DNA of 64,000 nucleotides from Polychytrium aggregatum (lineage: Eukaryota; Chytridiomycota; Chytridiomycetes; Polychytriales), in contig NW_026516216.1 of assembly GCF_025602895.1 (NCBI RefSeq), positions 62,001 through 126,000 on the forward strand, read 5' to 3'. The translations under genes were made by a program, and so were the position numbers. Each line of letters starts with the position of its first letter. Position 1 is the first letter of the stretch. Shown here piece after piece: positions 32,474 to 45,393 of this stretch. Below the pieces are notes generated by a model. It did no database searches. It was given only the letters and a program-made list of their open reading frames with translations, and was not told where the DNA came from.

Positions 32474-33848
32474 ACTGGAGGACAGACAGTTCGACGATGC
32501 ATCGGCGCTTCACCAGATGCAGCCGCACATTAAATACCATCACTATGGCGGGAAGCGGCACTGCAAGAAGCTGGCGGCCCTGAGCCCCTCCCCGCGGAGC
32601 TTTGGCGGGACGACGGGGGATGCAACTGACCGGCGGCATGTCCGCATTGAAACGGAGCACCACCCGCAGATGGTTTGTGGATCGGCTGATGTTGATCGAT
32701 CTGGCTGGACGGCTTTGATCGGCACCCAAACCAGCGACATTGCTCTTTGCCCTGCGTCTGCCTCCCTCATCCCAGGTATGTCTTGCTCTGACCTGCAGTG
32801 ACTCGCTGGTTCCCTGTCGTGCCCGCTCACTCCATGCATCTCCCTCACACAGGGACACCACGGGCCAGGGATGGATCCATCCGAGACAGTAACCATCTCG
32901 ATGTAACAAACTTATCTGTCCCTGGGGAGTCGAGCGTGGCCTGCCTTGACTGTTGTGGTGGACTCGGTCGAAGATATCCGATCGGCCGCATTCAGCCAAA
33001 TCGATCAACTTTGTCCGATCCACCAAGATCGCAATCCATCCGCATCGCCCACTCATCACCGCATGTCAGTACAGCACCTAAAAATCAAATGCCAAGCTCC
33101 TGTTTTGACGGAATACGGCCTTTCAGCAAAGAATGCTATATTGCCCCACAGCCGGAGAGCAATAGGGAAGATATGTCTCCCTTCTCAGCGAGTTTTGTGG
33201 CGGGCATGTTACGGTGGGGGGGTGGAGAGAGTGTCAGTGAGCTTGAGCTTGAGCTTGAGCCCGGGACACAAGATGGCCAGAGTCAAGTGGTTCAGTTGAA
33301 AGTGCTGGGCTGGGAAAAGCGGATGTATGCAGAGGGACGGATGGGGAGGATCGATACTCGGGTATCTCCCGGCATCTATACATGTGGTGGTGTCGTTGGT
33401 GGCGATTGAGGAGCGAAATAGAACAAGAATGGGCAGCGACGACCGACTCTGCAGCGTCGAGCGTCTGGGATATGTAGCGGCATTGAGCGTCAAGTGTCGA
33501 GTATCGTGTCGAGTGTCGAGTGTCGAGTGTCGAGTGTCGAGTGTCGAGTGTCGAGTGTCGAGTGTCGAGTGTCGAGTGTCGAGTGTCGAGTGTCGAGTGT
33601 CGAGTGTCGAGTGTCGAATGTCGAGTGTCGAGCACTTTACCAGCTATGATTTGCTGGCAGTCAGTGTCGCTGGCAGTGAGGCTGCAGGGGTGGATGATCG
33701 GAGTGGATTTTTCGATGAGGGTGTTCCAATTACGACGAGACCGAGGATGAGCCAAAAATAAGTACTGCAGGGTGGATGGGTGGCGTTGAGTCCAAGTACC
33801 AAGAAACGAGGGGCGGGCGAGCAGCGAGGAGCGTGGGCCGATGGCGAG
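32474..33848. other. Intergenic region with minisatellite
   Basis: The 1.4 kb lie upstream of the glycosyltransferase gene and downstream of the F-box-like gene. No gene is supported; the open frames here reflect repeats. Besides the 7-bp minisatellite there is a short GAGCTT run (33239-33260). Confidence 0.5.
33505..33632. repeat. 7-bp minisatellite (GTGTCGA)n
   Basis: About 18 uninterrupted copies of gtgtcga, with one a-for-g variant near the 3' end. The sequence flanking it on the left (33490-33504) contains imperfect units. Because 7 is not a multiple of 3, every frame reads through as a repeating Ser/Val/Cys/Arg string, which explains the spurious open frames on both strands. Confidence 0.9.
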
Positions 33849-36800
33849 TCACTGGTCGTCGACTTGCATTTCCTTGACCATGGCCCAGTTGCCGAGCCAG
33901 GCAACAAGGTCATTAAGTTCGACAATGTGGCTCGTTTCGCTTGCCACTTGGAAGACTTCGACAACGGCATTCCGAAATTGCGGCTCGAGACTTCGCGATA
34001 TGGGCAGAACCAAGGATGCAAGTGAAGTCGAAGATTAGTAGCGCGGACACGGGCTGAGGCGCCCGAAGGCAGGTCAGACGACAGATCCGCCGGGCAAAAG
34101 AGCCACGCAACACCTACCATAGTAGCTGACATGAGAACTGCACCGCATTGACAAGCCCGATCTTTTGCCGCACCCGGCGAATGATTTGTTTGCAGTAATT
34201 GGCATCGTGCGAGTCGCGGATGTACTCAAAAATCGTCGTAAAGTACAGAAGCTGGATCGATAGCTCGATGATCTACACAGAGGCAAGCCAATATCAGCAT
34301 CACGATTTGTGTACTCCGAGGCTGAGGAACGGGTATGGTCCCTAAGCCCATGTGCGGGCACGACGCTCAGCCCAAAGCTGGCACGGTCTCCTGTCGATAT
34401 AGTCGGTCTTACCTTATCCGTGATGTGTGCGCGCGAGTAGATCGACAGAGCAATCGGCGTGTGCTGGTGCGAGGCGAAAAAGTCACCGAGCTCCTCAGTG
34501 CACTCGAACTAGTGTGCAAGTCGCAGCATGGAGACACGAGCCCATGTTAGTTCCACGCTTCAGGAGGAGAGCGAGCCAACTGTTGAAAAGCAGTGCATCC
34601 TATCGAGATACAGCTTCTGACGAGATCAGTTCAGCCGCGAAGCACTTACCCTGTTTGCGAAAAAGGCATGGCTCATTCGGTGGACGGATTTGCTTTCGAC
34701 CGAGATGCGCGCTGTAGGGCACATGACGATAGTACAGGTGGCATATTAGGCGTTGGGGCAAGGTGAGATTGTCGTGGTTTGCACGGCCGAGCCACGCCAG
34801 CATCGAGCCCCGACATATCAACGAGGCTTGCGGACATTCGCTACAGCGAGATTCCTCGGCTGCGGGTCAGAGCATCGCTCGGTCGTTACGGACGACCTTT
34901 CCTCAAGGGTCGTGAGCCAGCAATACCCAATCCCCAACAGAACTCACCCATTTCCATAGTTTCATATGCATTCAAGAACGAGCCGAGGTGGTGGAGGCAG
35001 TCCAGATAGAAAACCATGGGATTCTGGGCTTGGCCCGAGTCTGGCAAAATGAACATGGGCGAGGTGACGTGCGGCGACTGTGCCGGGGCCTCGGTCGCAC
35101 TCGTCGGCTGGTCCAGATCCGAGTGATCGGACGAAGAAGAGCCGCTCGAGTCGGAGGGATTGATGGTCGTTCCCCAGACCGTGGTGTAGCTAGCGGCATC
35201 CGTCCGCTGCTCGCGCTTGTTGAAATACTCCTGCACCGTCTTCTTGAACCACTCGAGGTACTTCTGGCTCCGCAGTTCGTGACGCCAGTTGTGGCACGCA
35301 ATCTCCCGGGCCACAGACTTCCACTCGCCCATCATGATCTTTTGAGCGTGTTGCTTCCGCGTGAAAATCATCTTGGCGCGATATGCCAGCTCGGGCTGGA
35401 TCTGGGTCTTGAGTCTTTGCATGACCTTCTCGACGGCGGCGTTGGAGCGATTGTGCCCGGCTCCACGGCGATACTCTTCCGAGTGCCGTTCGTCCGTCAG
35501 CAGGAGCGCGAGCCGCAGAAGAGATCGCGATATCCACCGCAGCGACGAGCACATGCCTGTGGAGTCCATGACATGCAGTGAGCGGCGGCACAGGGATCGC
35601 AGGAAGGATATCGATCGACGGCTGGCACAGCGCCTACCTAATGGAATACCATAGCACTTGACATTTTGGAGGGTCGAGTAGAATAGATTGTCATCTGTGG
35701 GACAAACATTCGAGGCAGAAAATGCGTTAGGGCACCCATCCGAAGCAAGGGCCCACGAATACAATAGTGGCCAAGTGTGGTGGATAAGGGTGCATATCAG
35801 CATGGTTGCCAGTCCGCAGCGCGCAAGGTCGCTCATACCACTCTGCTTCTGGAAGCGTCCGAACAGATTGAGGCGGACAAATTCTCCGACGACCAGCGTA
35901 GGTGCGATGTTGATAACTTGTACTTTGTGTTCGTTCTCCAGCTGGTATCGCTCTGATGTGTAGTGCATTCTCTTGAGCGACGTGTGGAAGCCAATCGACA
36001 CCGAGATCTCGCGCGGGCCGTAGACAGGTGCGCTGTACATAGGAGCCATCAGAAGGCAGGCGGTGAGGTATGCAACGGAAGAACAAGATCAGTAAGCACA
36101 TGCGCAAAGTAAGCGGTGGCAGCACCCAAACGGCCATCGCGGGATAGCAATGATGGCAAGTACAACTGCGCGAGTGTGCATACCCGCGCTGATAGAAGGC
36201 TTTGAAGGGTATCAGCTCGATTCTCGTTACGATGCAGGCGGGTTGGATGAGGCGGAAGGTCAGGAACTCGTCCACGTCAGCTGTCTTTGACCCAATCGAA
36301 GACCACAGCGACTTTGGCGACTCGTCCAGGACAGAGTGGATCGTCTGCTTCTCGTTGTCGAAGGTTGAGGCTGTGGCGACGTATGGCGGTAAGAACAGGC
36401 GGCACAAGAACGGCGATGCAACAAGCCACCAGTGAAGACAGCGATGTACAACGGCAACACACTTACATTCTATACCCGACTCGATGATTTGCATGTGTGA
36501 GGAATACGCCATGCGGCTCAGCAGAGCTGGCGCGATGGGAGTGCGAATGTGGTAGCAAAGAAGCAGGCGTTAGTGTAGTCCTGTCGAGTGCTGGATGGCA
36601 GCGACAGCGGCAACGACGACGAGCGGACCGAGTGGCGAAACAGTGGCCGTGACAGCTATGGCGGACTTGGACAAGTCCGGGCGATGCACAGCAGGGGCGC
36701 ATGTATACAGCCTCCCAGGGGTCCCGCATGTCGTCGGTGCATCGGCCAGGGTCCGTGGGCTCCTCGACAAGCAGGAGCTGAGTGAGTGGGTGGTGCCGAA

Positions 36801-37604
36801 GCGAGCGAGATCCGTACCGAGCTCCTTGTAACAGGCCTTTGGATTCAGGATCCAGTCGGAGAGCTTTATTGGATACTGCGTTTGCCTCCCGCGATTGGAT
36901 CGACTGGATGACTCTGGCCGGGAATGAGATGAAAGTCCAGAGGCAATCTTCCGCCGCTTCCGTCGGACGGACTCGAGGGAATCGTGGTCTTCTTCCTCGG
37001 AGCTCTGGGAGGTTTCAGAGCCGTGGGTTTGTTCCTCGTAGGTAAGCAGGAGGGTTGAGATGCCCGAGTCGGCGCTAGCGGCTGATGAGCACGACGACTG
37101 CGACGACGACGCAAAGATGCGGTTGGTGTTGAAGGTGACGGCCGAGAGCTCGTGGCTCGGGCTCAAGACATCGATGACGGGAGACAGAAAGAGGCGGTGG
37201 TTCGGCTCACGAGCGTCGGCGGCCCGATTCTCCAACAGGGTCGGAGTGGGCTGTGTCAAGGGTGTGGTCAGAGCGGCCCTCCAAAGCGACTCGGTTTGGG
37301 TGCTGGTGGGAGTGAGAGAGAAAGAGAGAAAGAAGGAGAGCGGGCGACCATGTGTCCGAGACAGCCCGAGTTCGTTAGCGGAGCAGAAGCGGCGACGACC
37401 AAGGTTGCAGCACCGACAGCAGCAGGTCCAAAGCAGCACCGGGTCTGCAGACCTCCCAGCACTCTGCAGGCTTAAGTGGCATGGCCGCCAGGTGCCTGTT
37501 TCGCCGAGCCAGGATGCCGCTGGCTCCGTTGGCCTGGAGCACCAGCCCACAACCCACAGCCGGCGAGCCTCCTCCCACCCGGCCAGCCCCCGGGTGCTGG
37601 ACAT
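33849..37604 (-). CDS. F-box protein At4g00755-like, with helical C-terminal region
   Basis: Ten phase-consistent exons (37604-36818, 36526-36467, 36370-36184, 36032-35839, 35694-35638, 35556-34948, 34711-34650, 34508-34413, 34272-34118, 33990-33849) give 782 aa with the ATG chosen. The central part matches the plant F-box At4g00755 type: SSTFDNEKQTIHSVLDE, SLWSSIGS, IELIPFKAFYQRGAPVYGP, TLVVGEFVRLNLFGR and NVKCYGIPL, probably a discoidin-like beta sandwich. The rest to the C-terminus (DERHSEEYRR to the end) is helical and unfamiliar. Upstream is a nuclear-type basic patch (RRKRRKIASG) in a Ser-rich tail. I cannot see an F-box, so the true N-terminus may differ. By family the role would be substrate recognition for SCF ubiquitin ligase. 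Confidence 0.7.
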
Positions 37605-39246
37605 GCTCTCGGCAGCAGAGACCGGTCCCGAAACACCAAGACAGGCTGGAGAACCCGGGCAATCCAGACATTGCAGCGACAGTATCAGGTTGGATGACTC
37701 CCAATTCAGGAAAGCAGGCGCACGATACGCTACATTTGGTACCAGGCCTTGGAGAGACGCATGATTTTGAACCACTCGTCGGAGGGAACAAAGCTCAGGC
37801 ATTGTAATACAACTTCCGATGGCAGGACCAGGATGGGGTCAACCATACTAGTCGAGAATTGCTCTGCGAAATCGGCAAGTGGGTTTTGGCGTTGTAGGAA
37901 AGGGAACAAGGAGCAGCGGGATTAAAACAGCATTGGGGGCTGTGGGATGGGATGCAACAGGATGCGATGGGATGCAAATCGGGTTCGGGCTCGGGTTCGG
38001 GTGAGAACGATCCTTACGATTCGGGGGAAGCAGAGACAAGACAGTTCCGAGGCAGCCCACAGAGCTGTCGGTGGTGGATCTGCGGTGATGCCGAGGAATT
38101 TCGGACGCATACCACGGCGAGCAGGAGAGGCAAGCGAATGTGATTTCGAGTATGGATGTTAGTCGAGGTAGTATCAAGCGGGCTGCTCGACAATGTTGGA
38201 TCTAGGTCAGGGTCAGAAACAGCCATACCAGGGGGAGCAGGGCAGCAGAGACAGGATTCAAAGGACGGCGGCTGGGACGGCAGTCGGCAGCAGCGGTATC
38301 AGAGCTGGGGCGGCAGGGCAGAGCAGAGGTTGGGATGAACGAAACGGAGCCGAGCCGAGCCGAGCCGAGCCGGAACAACAAGTTTTTTTCGGAGGACAGC
38401 GAGAGCAGGCGAGAGCAGCCTCGGCGCGACGAGACCCGCAGCGAGCACCCCCGAGCGAGACCGCCGGCGAGAAGCAACAACCATACGACCGATGTGCTCC
38501 TGGCAAGGACGAGCATCGACTGTCAAGGAGGGGGGGGATCTCTGGGGTGTCTGGGCCGGGGAGATGGTCATGCGAAAGACGGCTGGGTGGCCGACACAGA
38601 CGACATCGTCTTTGCAACTCGAGGTGCTGTGCTGTCGCTGTGCTTGGCCGGGAGTGCATCTCTGCATGGGCGGGGATCGCATTGGAGGGTAGATAGATAG
38701 ATCCACAATTGTGCAGTAATACATCAGCATATCCGCATATCTACACCTGTGTGGTGATATTCATTATCCCATGCACACACTATGCCATCACACTCTCAAA
38801 CAACGTCACACTCTCAAACAACATCACACTATCAAACAGCATCACCGCCGTCGGCCCGCTCTGTCCGTTCCCCAGGCTATCGTCGTCGGTCTTGTCCGTG
38901 GCGCTGTCGACTCGGCCCCGGCTCCTGTCGGGATCGCATCCGGCCGCCCTCGCCCGAGACAACAGGCGCGCACCCTAGGCGCCGCCTTGTTGTCCATGGA
39001 CATGGCAGCGACAACCCGCCCACTCGCCATCGAGCATGCAGGCCGATCCCAAGCCTGCCCAATGCCGCCGAGGTTGATTCGAGGCTCTCCCATGAGCACC
39101 AGCTCGGTTTGTCATATCTCAGGTCTTTATTTCAGTCAAAGTTCCAAAACCAGCAGCCACACATCAAAAGAATCAAGGCCAGAATCGAGCGGTTCGCCAA
39201 TGCTGTGCTGCTGCTGTCCTCATCCGGCCCTGGGATGCTCTCCGCC
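37605..39246. other. Intergenic region with short repeats
   Basis: No gene is supported in these 1.6 kb. Repeats seen are a GAGCC pentamer run (about 38347-38372) and three or four copies of an 18-bp unit based on tcaaacaacatcacac (about 38785-38845). The part near 37604 should contain the promoter of the F-box-like gene, and the part near 39246 the HSE1 3' UTR. Confidence 0.45.
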
Positions 39247-42200
39247 TCAGCGCTGCCCGCTGGGATAGCCCTGGATGGCCGCTGTTCCGTAGGGATCGAC
39301 CGACGGTGGCAGCCCCGCGACCGGCACTTGTCCAGCGCCGTAGCCGTATCCAGCCCCAGGCAGAGGTCCTGATGGGCCTCCAGTGAAGTATCCCTGAGGC
39401 CCCGCAGCCGGCGGCTGCTGTTGTTGCTGCTGCTGCCCGATGATTGCAGGCGGCTGCGAGGCGACAACATAGGTGCTTGCACCCGGCTGCGAATAACCCG
39501 GCATGCCTGTTTGCCGCCCCAGACCTGCGATTCCGGCGCAAAGCAGGAGCAGCAAAGAGCGCGTGTCAGTCAGAGTGATTGTCCCTTCCCGATCCTGCCC
39601 TTGTTGCTTCCATTCCTTCGGCTCGTGCGCTCTGTCATCTCCAAGGGCCGAGGCAGATCGGCCCATGGATCTACGGCTCCATGGTTGCCGACCTTGTTCG
39701 TGCGACCCCTCGGCTTTGCCAGCATCTTGTTTCCACCGATTCGGGTTCCAAACAAGACAGCCGGCGTGTCCGAATCGAGTGCCGATCCCGACGACGCAAC
39801 CGCCGATGCATCGTCCCGATGCCATGCTGCCCGCTGCATCGCACGGCTCCGAAATCCACCGCCCTCCGGGCATGACGCCATATTTCCGTGCCATTACCTG
39901 TGTGGTACTGGGAAACGGCCAATTCCATAAGGTGATGATAGGTGGCATTGGCCTTGACGAATCGATCGCTCAGCTCCAGCAGCTCATCTAGATCAGCCAG
40001 TGGGAGTGCATACACAGCAACGTCGGTGTGGGTGAGTGATGGTGCATCCATCCGGAGGTGTGGTGTCATTGCGGTGGAGCGACATTCGCGAGGAACCAAT
40101 TACATCGGAACGGGCCGGCTGCATCAGGACAGACCGGCCACCGGAAGTACATCCGATCGGCTTCCGATCCGCCTCCGATCCGGTATCCGAAACAGCCTCG
40201 GCCGCTCGTCACCCAACCTCCGCCGGCTGCCCGACCGTATCCATCAGTGTTGCCTTACCCTGCTGCGTCCGTGCGGCTTCCATGTTCCTGACCAAGGCTG
40301 GCCGAAGCGTGATGGTGTCATGATAGAGTTGCTGTGGCAGAGGGTTGACTCGATGTAAGCGACACACCGAAAGCGACATGACCGAGCAAAACGCCCCGCC
40401 AAGCACCTTCCAGCGCCTCGATCCGGAGTGTCTGCTCACTCGTGCATGGCTCTTAGGAAAGCTGGGCATCATCTTTGCGGCGATACCACGTCAAGCCGCC
40501 TTTGCGCCGTGCTGCCTCGCTTCCTGAGTCGGCTACAGTCAGCTCTGTACCTGGATTCGGGCGTTTTCCATAACATTGTCCCGCGAAGGATCGAGGCGAG
40601 TCAGCAGCTGCAGGAGCTCCTCGATCGTCTGAGTGTGGGCCAAGACGTCGCCCTTGGTGGCATCGCTCGGGCCCTCGGTCCTGGTACCGGCGCCTGCTTG
40701 GAGGCGCTCGACATAGTTGGAAGGGAACAGACCGATCCTGCCGCGGCTCTTGCCCTTCCACCAATCCTTGAAGGTGGTTGCGTCGTACACATCGATAACA
40801 TCGCCCCGCGTCATTGGGATCTCGCCTTCGTCCGTGCCAGCGAAATCATAGAGAGCTCGGACCTGGAAGAGCGCCGGCTGTGGAAGTCGAACGATGGTCA
40901 ATATCCCGATCCCACCCGGGCTTGTCATCGGTCTCCCTGCAGCGGTTGTGTGCCTCGCCGGCTTCGCAAGACTATCCAACTTTGACGCATGGCTGTTTCT
41001 CGGGGTCGCCCGTGGTCAGCAAAGCCCTCGCAACCCAACTCGTCCGTGCCAACGGCCGAATGAATTCGGAGGTCTCCACGGCGAGTTGATCGCACTACTT
41101 ACAGCCTGCTGGGGTTTAGGAGACTCGACGGGCTTGGAGTACGACTGTCGCAGCTTGGCTCGCTATATGACCAACAAAAACAACACACGCTTAGAAAGTC
41201 ACATCTGCAGCCGCCAGTGATCATCGGGTATCTCCAAATCGGTCACGGGCTCTAAGCGGACGCCAATGAGCCCGGTCGTCAGACAGATCACATACTCGTT
41301 CTCGGTCTTGCTCCTCCGAAGACAGCGACATCGCCAGAGCCATCTGCAATTCGTCCTCCTCTGCTCGTTTCTGTAGAGTGCTCTGCTTGACCGGCTCCTT
41401 TTCGGGTGGTCCAGGGAAACGGTGTCCTAGTCGAGTCGCGGCGCTGGGTCAGTCTTGTGGGTCTGGGTGGGGGGTAGCGGCGTTATGCTATCTCCGAGTC
41501 GTCAGAAGCTGGATATCACCGGGATTACCTTGGTGCTTAAGCTGCTGATAAACGTCATCCATATACCTGGCGAGAGCCACATCAAGTCCAAGTTAGAACC
41601 GCATCGAGCACGTCCAGCAACCTCGTCCTTCTCGCGCTGTGCACCGACATGGATATCGACATGGATATCAACATGGATATCAACATGGATATCAGCATGG
41701 TCACTGCCATACGTTGCAGTCCATACGTTGCAGTCCATACGTTGCAGTCCATAGCGTCAACTTCCACCACCAGCGGCACAGCAGAGCACAGGAAAGCACA
41801 GCGCCGACAGGAAACAATCATGCAGGCTCACCCAAGCTGGGAGTTTCCGCGAAAGGCCTCGGCCCACTGTTGGATCATGCCCAGCATTCGCGTCCGGACG
41901 GCCTCGTGGATCGATCTGTTGTTGATCTGCTTCACCAGCGTATCGCAGAAGGACCTGGAGGCGATCTCTCGATGGACCACGATCGTGCAGTTCATGACCA
42001 GCGAGTTTGCCAACGTCAAGGCGAACAGAACGACCTATCAGGTAATTATGGGCGAGACAGAGTCCAGGGAGAACATGAGCGATGGTGTGAACAGTGGCAG
42101 CAGCACCCTCCAACAGCATGCAACGTAGCGAGCGGGCAGCCGGGCGAGGAAACCAGGAATAGCACCCCTCGCCCACATGCAATAATGCACAGGCAGTTGA

Positions 42201-43050
42201 TCCGAACGCCTCGCTGATTCCGGATCGTCCAGCACCACTGCGACGGCCCCTACGTTGGCATTGCGGTTTGTGGTCTGAACCCGGACGGCATCCACGACCT
42301 CTCGAGCCGAGGCTTCGTTTCTGCAGGATGTGCAGTGGCGGTCGGGCGGAGCGATGGCAAGGCAGAACCGGGGATGGGTTAGCCGCGTGCTGCAATCGCC
42401 GGGGACGGAAGGAAGCAGCAAGCAACCCCCTTATCCCTGTCCTCGTTCTCGTTCTCGTCCTCGTCCTCGTTCTTGTCCTCTTCATTGCAGGTGAGCATCC
42501 GAATGGCTACGAACCGCCCAGCTTGTTCACAGATATTGGTAAATAGAGCCCAGTCTTCGCTGGTGTTGTTTTCGCTCGTTGCCTTGCCTGAACGACAGGA
42601 GCGCCAGGCGGACCAAAGACATGGGGGAACGAAGCACAAGATGAGATGGTGTCGTAGCGAATGCGGCTGCATCGCCTGTAAGGCACAGGTTCGAAAACAT
42701 GCTGTTCGTCGTGGAGGCGGGTCACCGGCGGCCGATGCAGTCGATGGGGGGGGGATGATGCTGCAGCATCGAAGCATTGCTGCGGTCCTGGCCAGAGGGT
42801 CTGGTAAACCTCCACGAGTACGTTGGACCTGCACACAGCAGCGACACCCTCGACCGATATGCAAAACATCGGCCGCGATCTGGACACCTGGCTGCCTGAG
42901 AATCGACCTGCAGGCGGACAGACTCTCTGTTGACGACGTGCCCGGGGGTCGGATGCGACCCAACGAGCGTCTGGGCAATGACGGGCACAGAGGTGCTGTG
43001 GAAGGTCCCCGGCAGATGCAGTACTCACGGACGGCTTCCTGAAGCGACAT
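39247..43050 (-). CDS. HSE1: ESCRT-0 subunit HSE1/STAM (VHS-UIM-SH3)
   Basis: Eleven phase-consistent exons (43050-43029, 42587-42515, 42320-42254, 42034-41832, 41566-41529, 41426-41296, 41162-41103, 40862-40551, 40331-40259, 39987-39898, 39524-39247) give 448 aa. Residues 1-130 are a VHS domain (VRKATSENNTSEDWALF, FALTLANSLVMNC). Residues 158-173 are a ubiquitin-interacting motif (EDELQMALAMSLSSEE). An SH3 domain follows from about residue 199 (ALYDFAGTDEGE, LFPSNYVE). Next comes a helical GAT-type region that should pair with VPS27/HRS, then a Gln/Pro/Gly-rich tail. The complex sorts ubiquitinated membrane cargo on endosomes. The first coding exon is only 22 nt, behind a 441-bp intron. Confidence 0.93.
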
Positions 43051-43312
43051 GGCTGTGCTTGCGATGGTGATGCGGTTGGGTAATGCGTTGGTTGGATGGT
43101 GGGTTGTGAGGTGAACCAGACAGCGATGGGGCAAGGCTGGGATTTGTCCACGGCGCCAAGCGAGATGCCGAGCGAGATGCCGAGCGAGATGCCAAGCGAG
43201 ACGCCAGCGAGAGCGGAGGACCGAGAGCACCACCCCCGCCAGATTGTGTTGCCCTGGGTGTGTTGTCCGAATACCACCATTCCATGCACCGCTCCTCTCA
43301 GACGACAGCGCA
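43051..43312. promoter_or_regulatory. Divergent promoter between HSE1 and the PINCH-like gene
   Basis: The two start codons face away from each other across 262 bp, so this gap must hold both promoters. It contains four tandem copies of a 12-bp unit (gagatgccgagc, about 43161-43205) that could be a binding-site array. No TATA box is seen. Confidence 0.5.
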
Positions 43313-45203
43313 ATGGAGGGCGATTCGACGTGCCGGGTCTGTCGGGAAGCCATCCAAGGCCCGTATCTCTCGGCTGCGGGCAAGTCCTTCCATCCGGGCT
43401 GCTTTGTGTGAGAACAGCAAGCTGTCTCTGACCACCGGCGCCTCCGTCGTCTGGCCTCCATCATTGTCTGCCACTTGCCTCTGCTCCTCATTGGAGGGGT
43501 ATGGCGCTTGGGTATTGCTTCTCACGGGGACGCGAGTACATTAGGACAGAGCATCTCACAGACCGTCGCTCTAACGTATGCAGATGTTTCCAGTGCCTTG
43601 AGCCGTTCCCGGACGGACAGTACTACGAAGCCGGCGATTCGGTCTACTGCGAGTTCGACTATGGCATGCTTCACGGGCAAGTATCCGGCGTGGCGCTCGT
43701 GTCTGTCCTCGTCGCCATACAGACGAATGCAGCGACTTTTTGCTTTGCCCGACGGTGTTCGTTGAGCTTCGGCTGGGAATGGCTGCTGAATACAGACTGC
43801 TGTCGGCTGCGGCAGGTCGCGCTGCGGCCGATGCGGCGAGATCATCCGGGGTAAGATTACCACAGCACTCGACATGAAATGGCACCCCGAGCACTTTACT
43901 TGCGAGGGATGCAGCAAACTCCTTGCGGGCTCGGGGTTCCTCAAGTATAAGGGCAAGCCATACTGCAAGCCATGCCATCAGAAGGCCAAGGAAAAAGGTG
44001 AGTATTGGATAGGTGATCGATGTATGATCAACGTGGGATCGAGTCCTCTGTATTTCGCGTGTCGATTCTGGCGCAAAGAGCGTCGAATGCAGTCGTCAAT
44101 AGGCCCAAGGGGAACCGACGACGCAGACCCTTGGCGATCCGCGAGAAAGCCACTGTTCCATCAGGGCTAACCAGACCACGGCTGCACCAACAGACATCCA
44201 GCTGCAGGGCGAAATCTGCGAGCGCTGCAAAAAGCACATCAGCAAGGGAGACATGATCGTTCTCAAGGGCCAAAAGTTCCACAGCCACCACTTCAGCTGC
44301 TGTCAGTGCAAGAAGCAGCTCGAGGTCGGCAAGTTCAAAGAGCATGAAGGCAAGCTCTACTGCCTGGAGGACTATGCTCTGGCGACAACCCAGACCTGCG
44401 ACACTTGCAAGCAGACCATCATCGGCCGGAGCGTCGCTGCCCTCGGCAAGGTGTTTCACCCAGAGGTGGGCGCGCTTGTCCTGGAAGGGACATCAAGCAC
44501 CGTCTGCGCTGTAGTTAGTCGATGTTGCAGCAGCCACTGGCCGTGCCAAAGTGACTGGCATCACCACCGAGCCAGGATGCACTGGCAATCGAGCAAAACG
44601 TTGACCGCCCATCTCTTGGCTATCGACAGCACTTTGTGTGCTCAGAGTGCCAGCAGCCATTTGCTGGGACTTCCTTTTGGGAACATGAAATGCAGGTTTA
44701 CTGCGAGACCCACTACAACGAGAGAATCGGGGCCATGTGCGCAACATGCTACGAGCCGGCTTCGGCTGCTGCTGGCGCTGGTGAGGACATCCACAAGCCC
44801 GGTGCTGTGAACCATGCAAGCACCCGCTCCCACCTCCCAATTCGACACATCTGGACAACAACACTCCTCCGCCCCAATGTCGTCCGCAGCGCATCGCTCC
44901 CACCAAATACTAACGTGACTATGAACCACCTTATTCTTCTCCTCCACCTCCACCACTGCTAATCTGCGACCAGTTATCGAGACTATGAAGAAAAAGTTCT
45001 GTGCCAACCACTTTATCTGCTTCACCTGCCACCGAGACTTGACTGCAAAGGGAGCCCGGTATTTTGAGTTCGACCGCACGCCGCTGTGCAAGCGCTGCTT
45101 TGAGAAGCTGCCCTCCAAGGTGCGCAAGTCCATCAACAAATATGCCGAGATCGAGCGGAAGGTGGCGGAATTGGAAGAGAAGGAGAAACGAGCAAAGAAA
45201 TGA
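43313..45203 (+). CDS. Five-LIM-domain protein, PINCH/LIMS-like
   Basis: Six phase-consistent exons (43313-43407, 43584-43676, 43816-43997, 44194-44465, 44630-44780, 44974-45203) give 340 aa made almost wholly of five LIM zinc-binding domains, close to animal PINCH (about 325-340 aa). LIM1 shows C-x2-C then H-x2-C-x2-C-x2-C (CRVC, FHPGCFVCFQC). LIM2-LIM5 start at CGRCGEI, CERCKKH, CDTCKQT and CATCYEP. The C-terminus after LIM5 (FEKLPSKVRKSINK, then a Glu/Lys-rich helix) parallels the PINCH tail. In animals PINCH links integrin-linked kinase and parvin at adhesions. Intron 2 begins GC (GG then GCAAGT), the only choice that keeps the second LIM domain in frame. Other multi-LIM proteins are possible, but five domains plus the tail favour PINCH. 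Confidence 0.88.
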
Positions 45204-45393
45204 ACGCATGTGTGCCTGTATTCTGCGTCGCGCATATCCGCAAATCGAGTGACCACGAGTCTCCGGAGGCGCCGGATGGCAGGGAGCCGATGTAGTGGCA
45301 GCGCGAGTTGTATCGCCGCAATGGTGCCCAAGCAGAGCGATGTCCGGTGTGCTTGATGCACCCAGCCACGATGGATGCGTGGGCATTGTGGAC

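Noticed and set aside
33234-33761. Open frames on both strands across 33.2-33.8 kb
   Set aside because: They read through the 7-bp minisatellite in different frames and have no other content.
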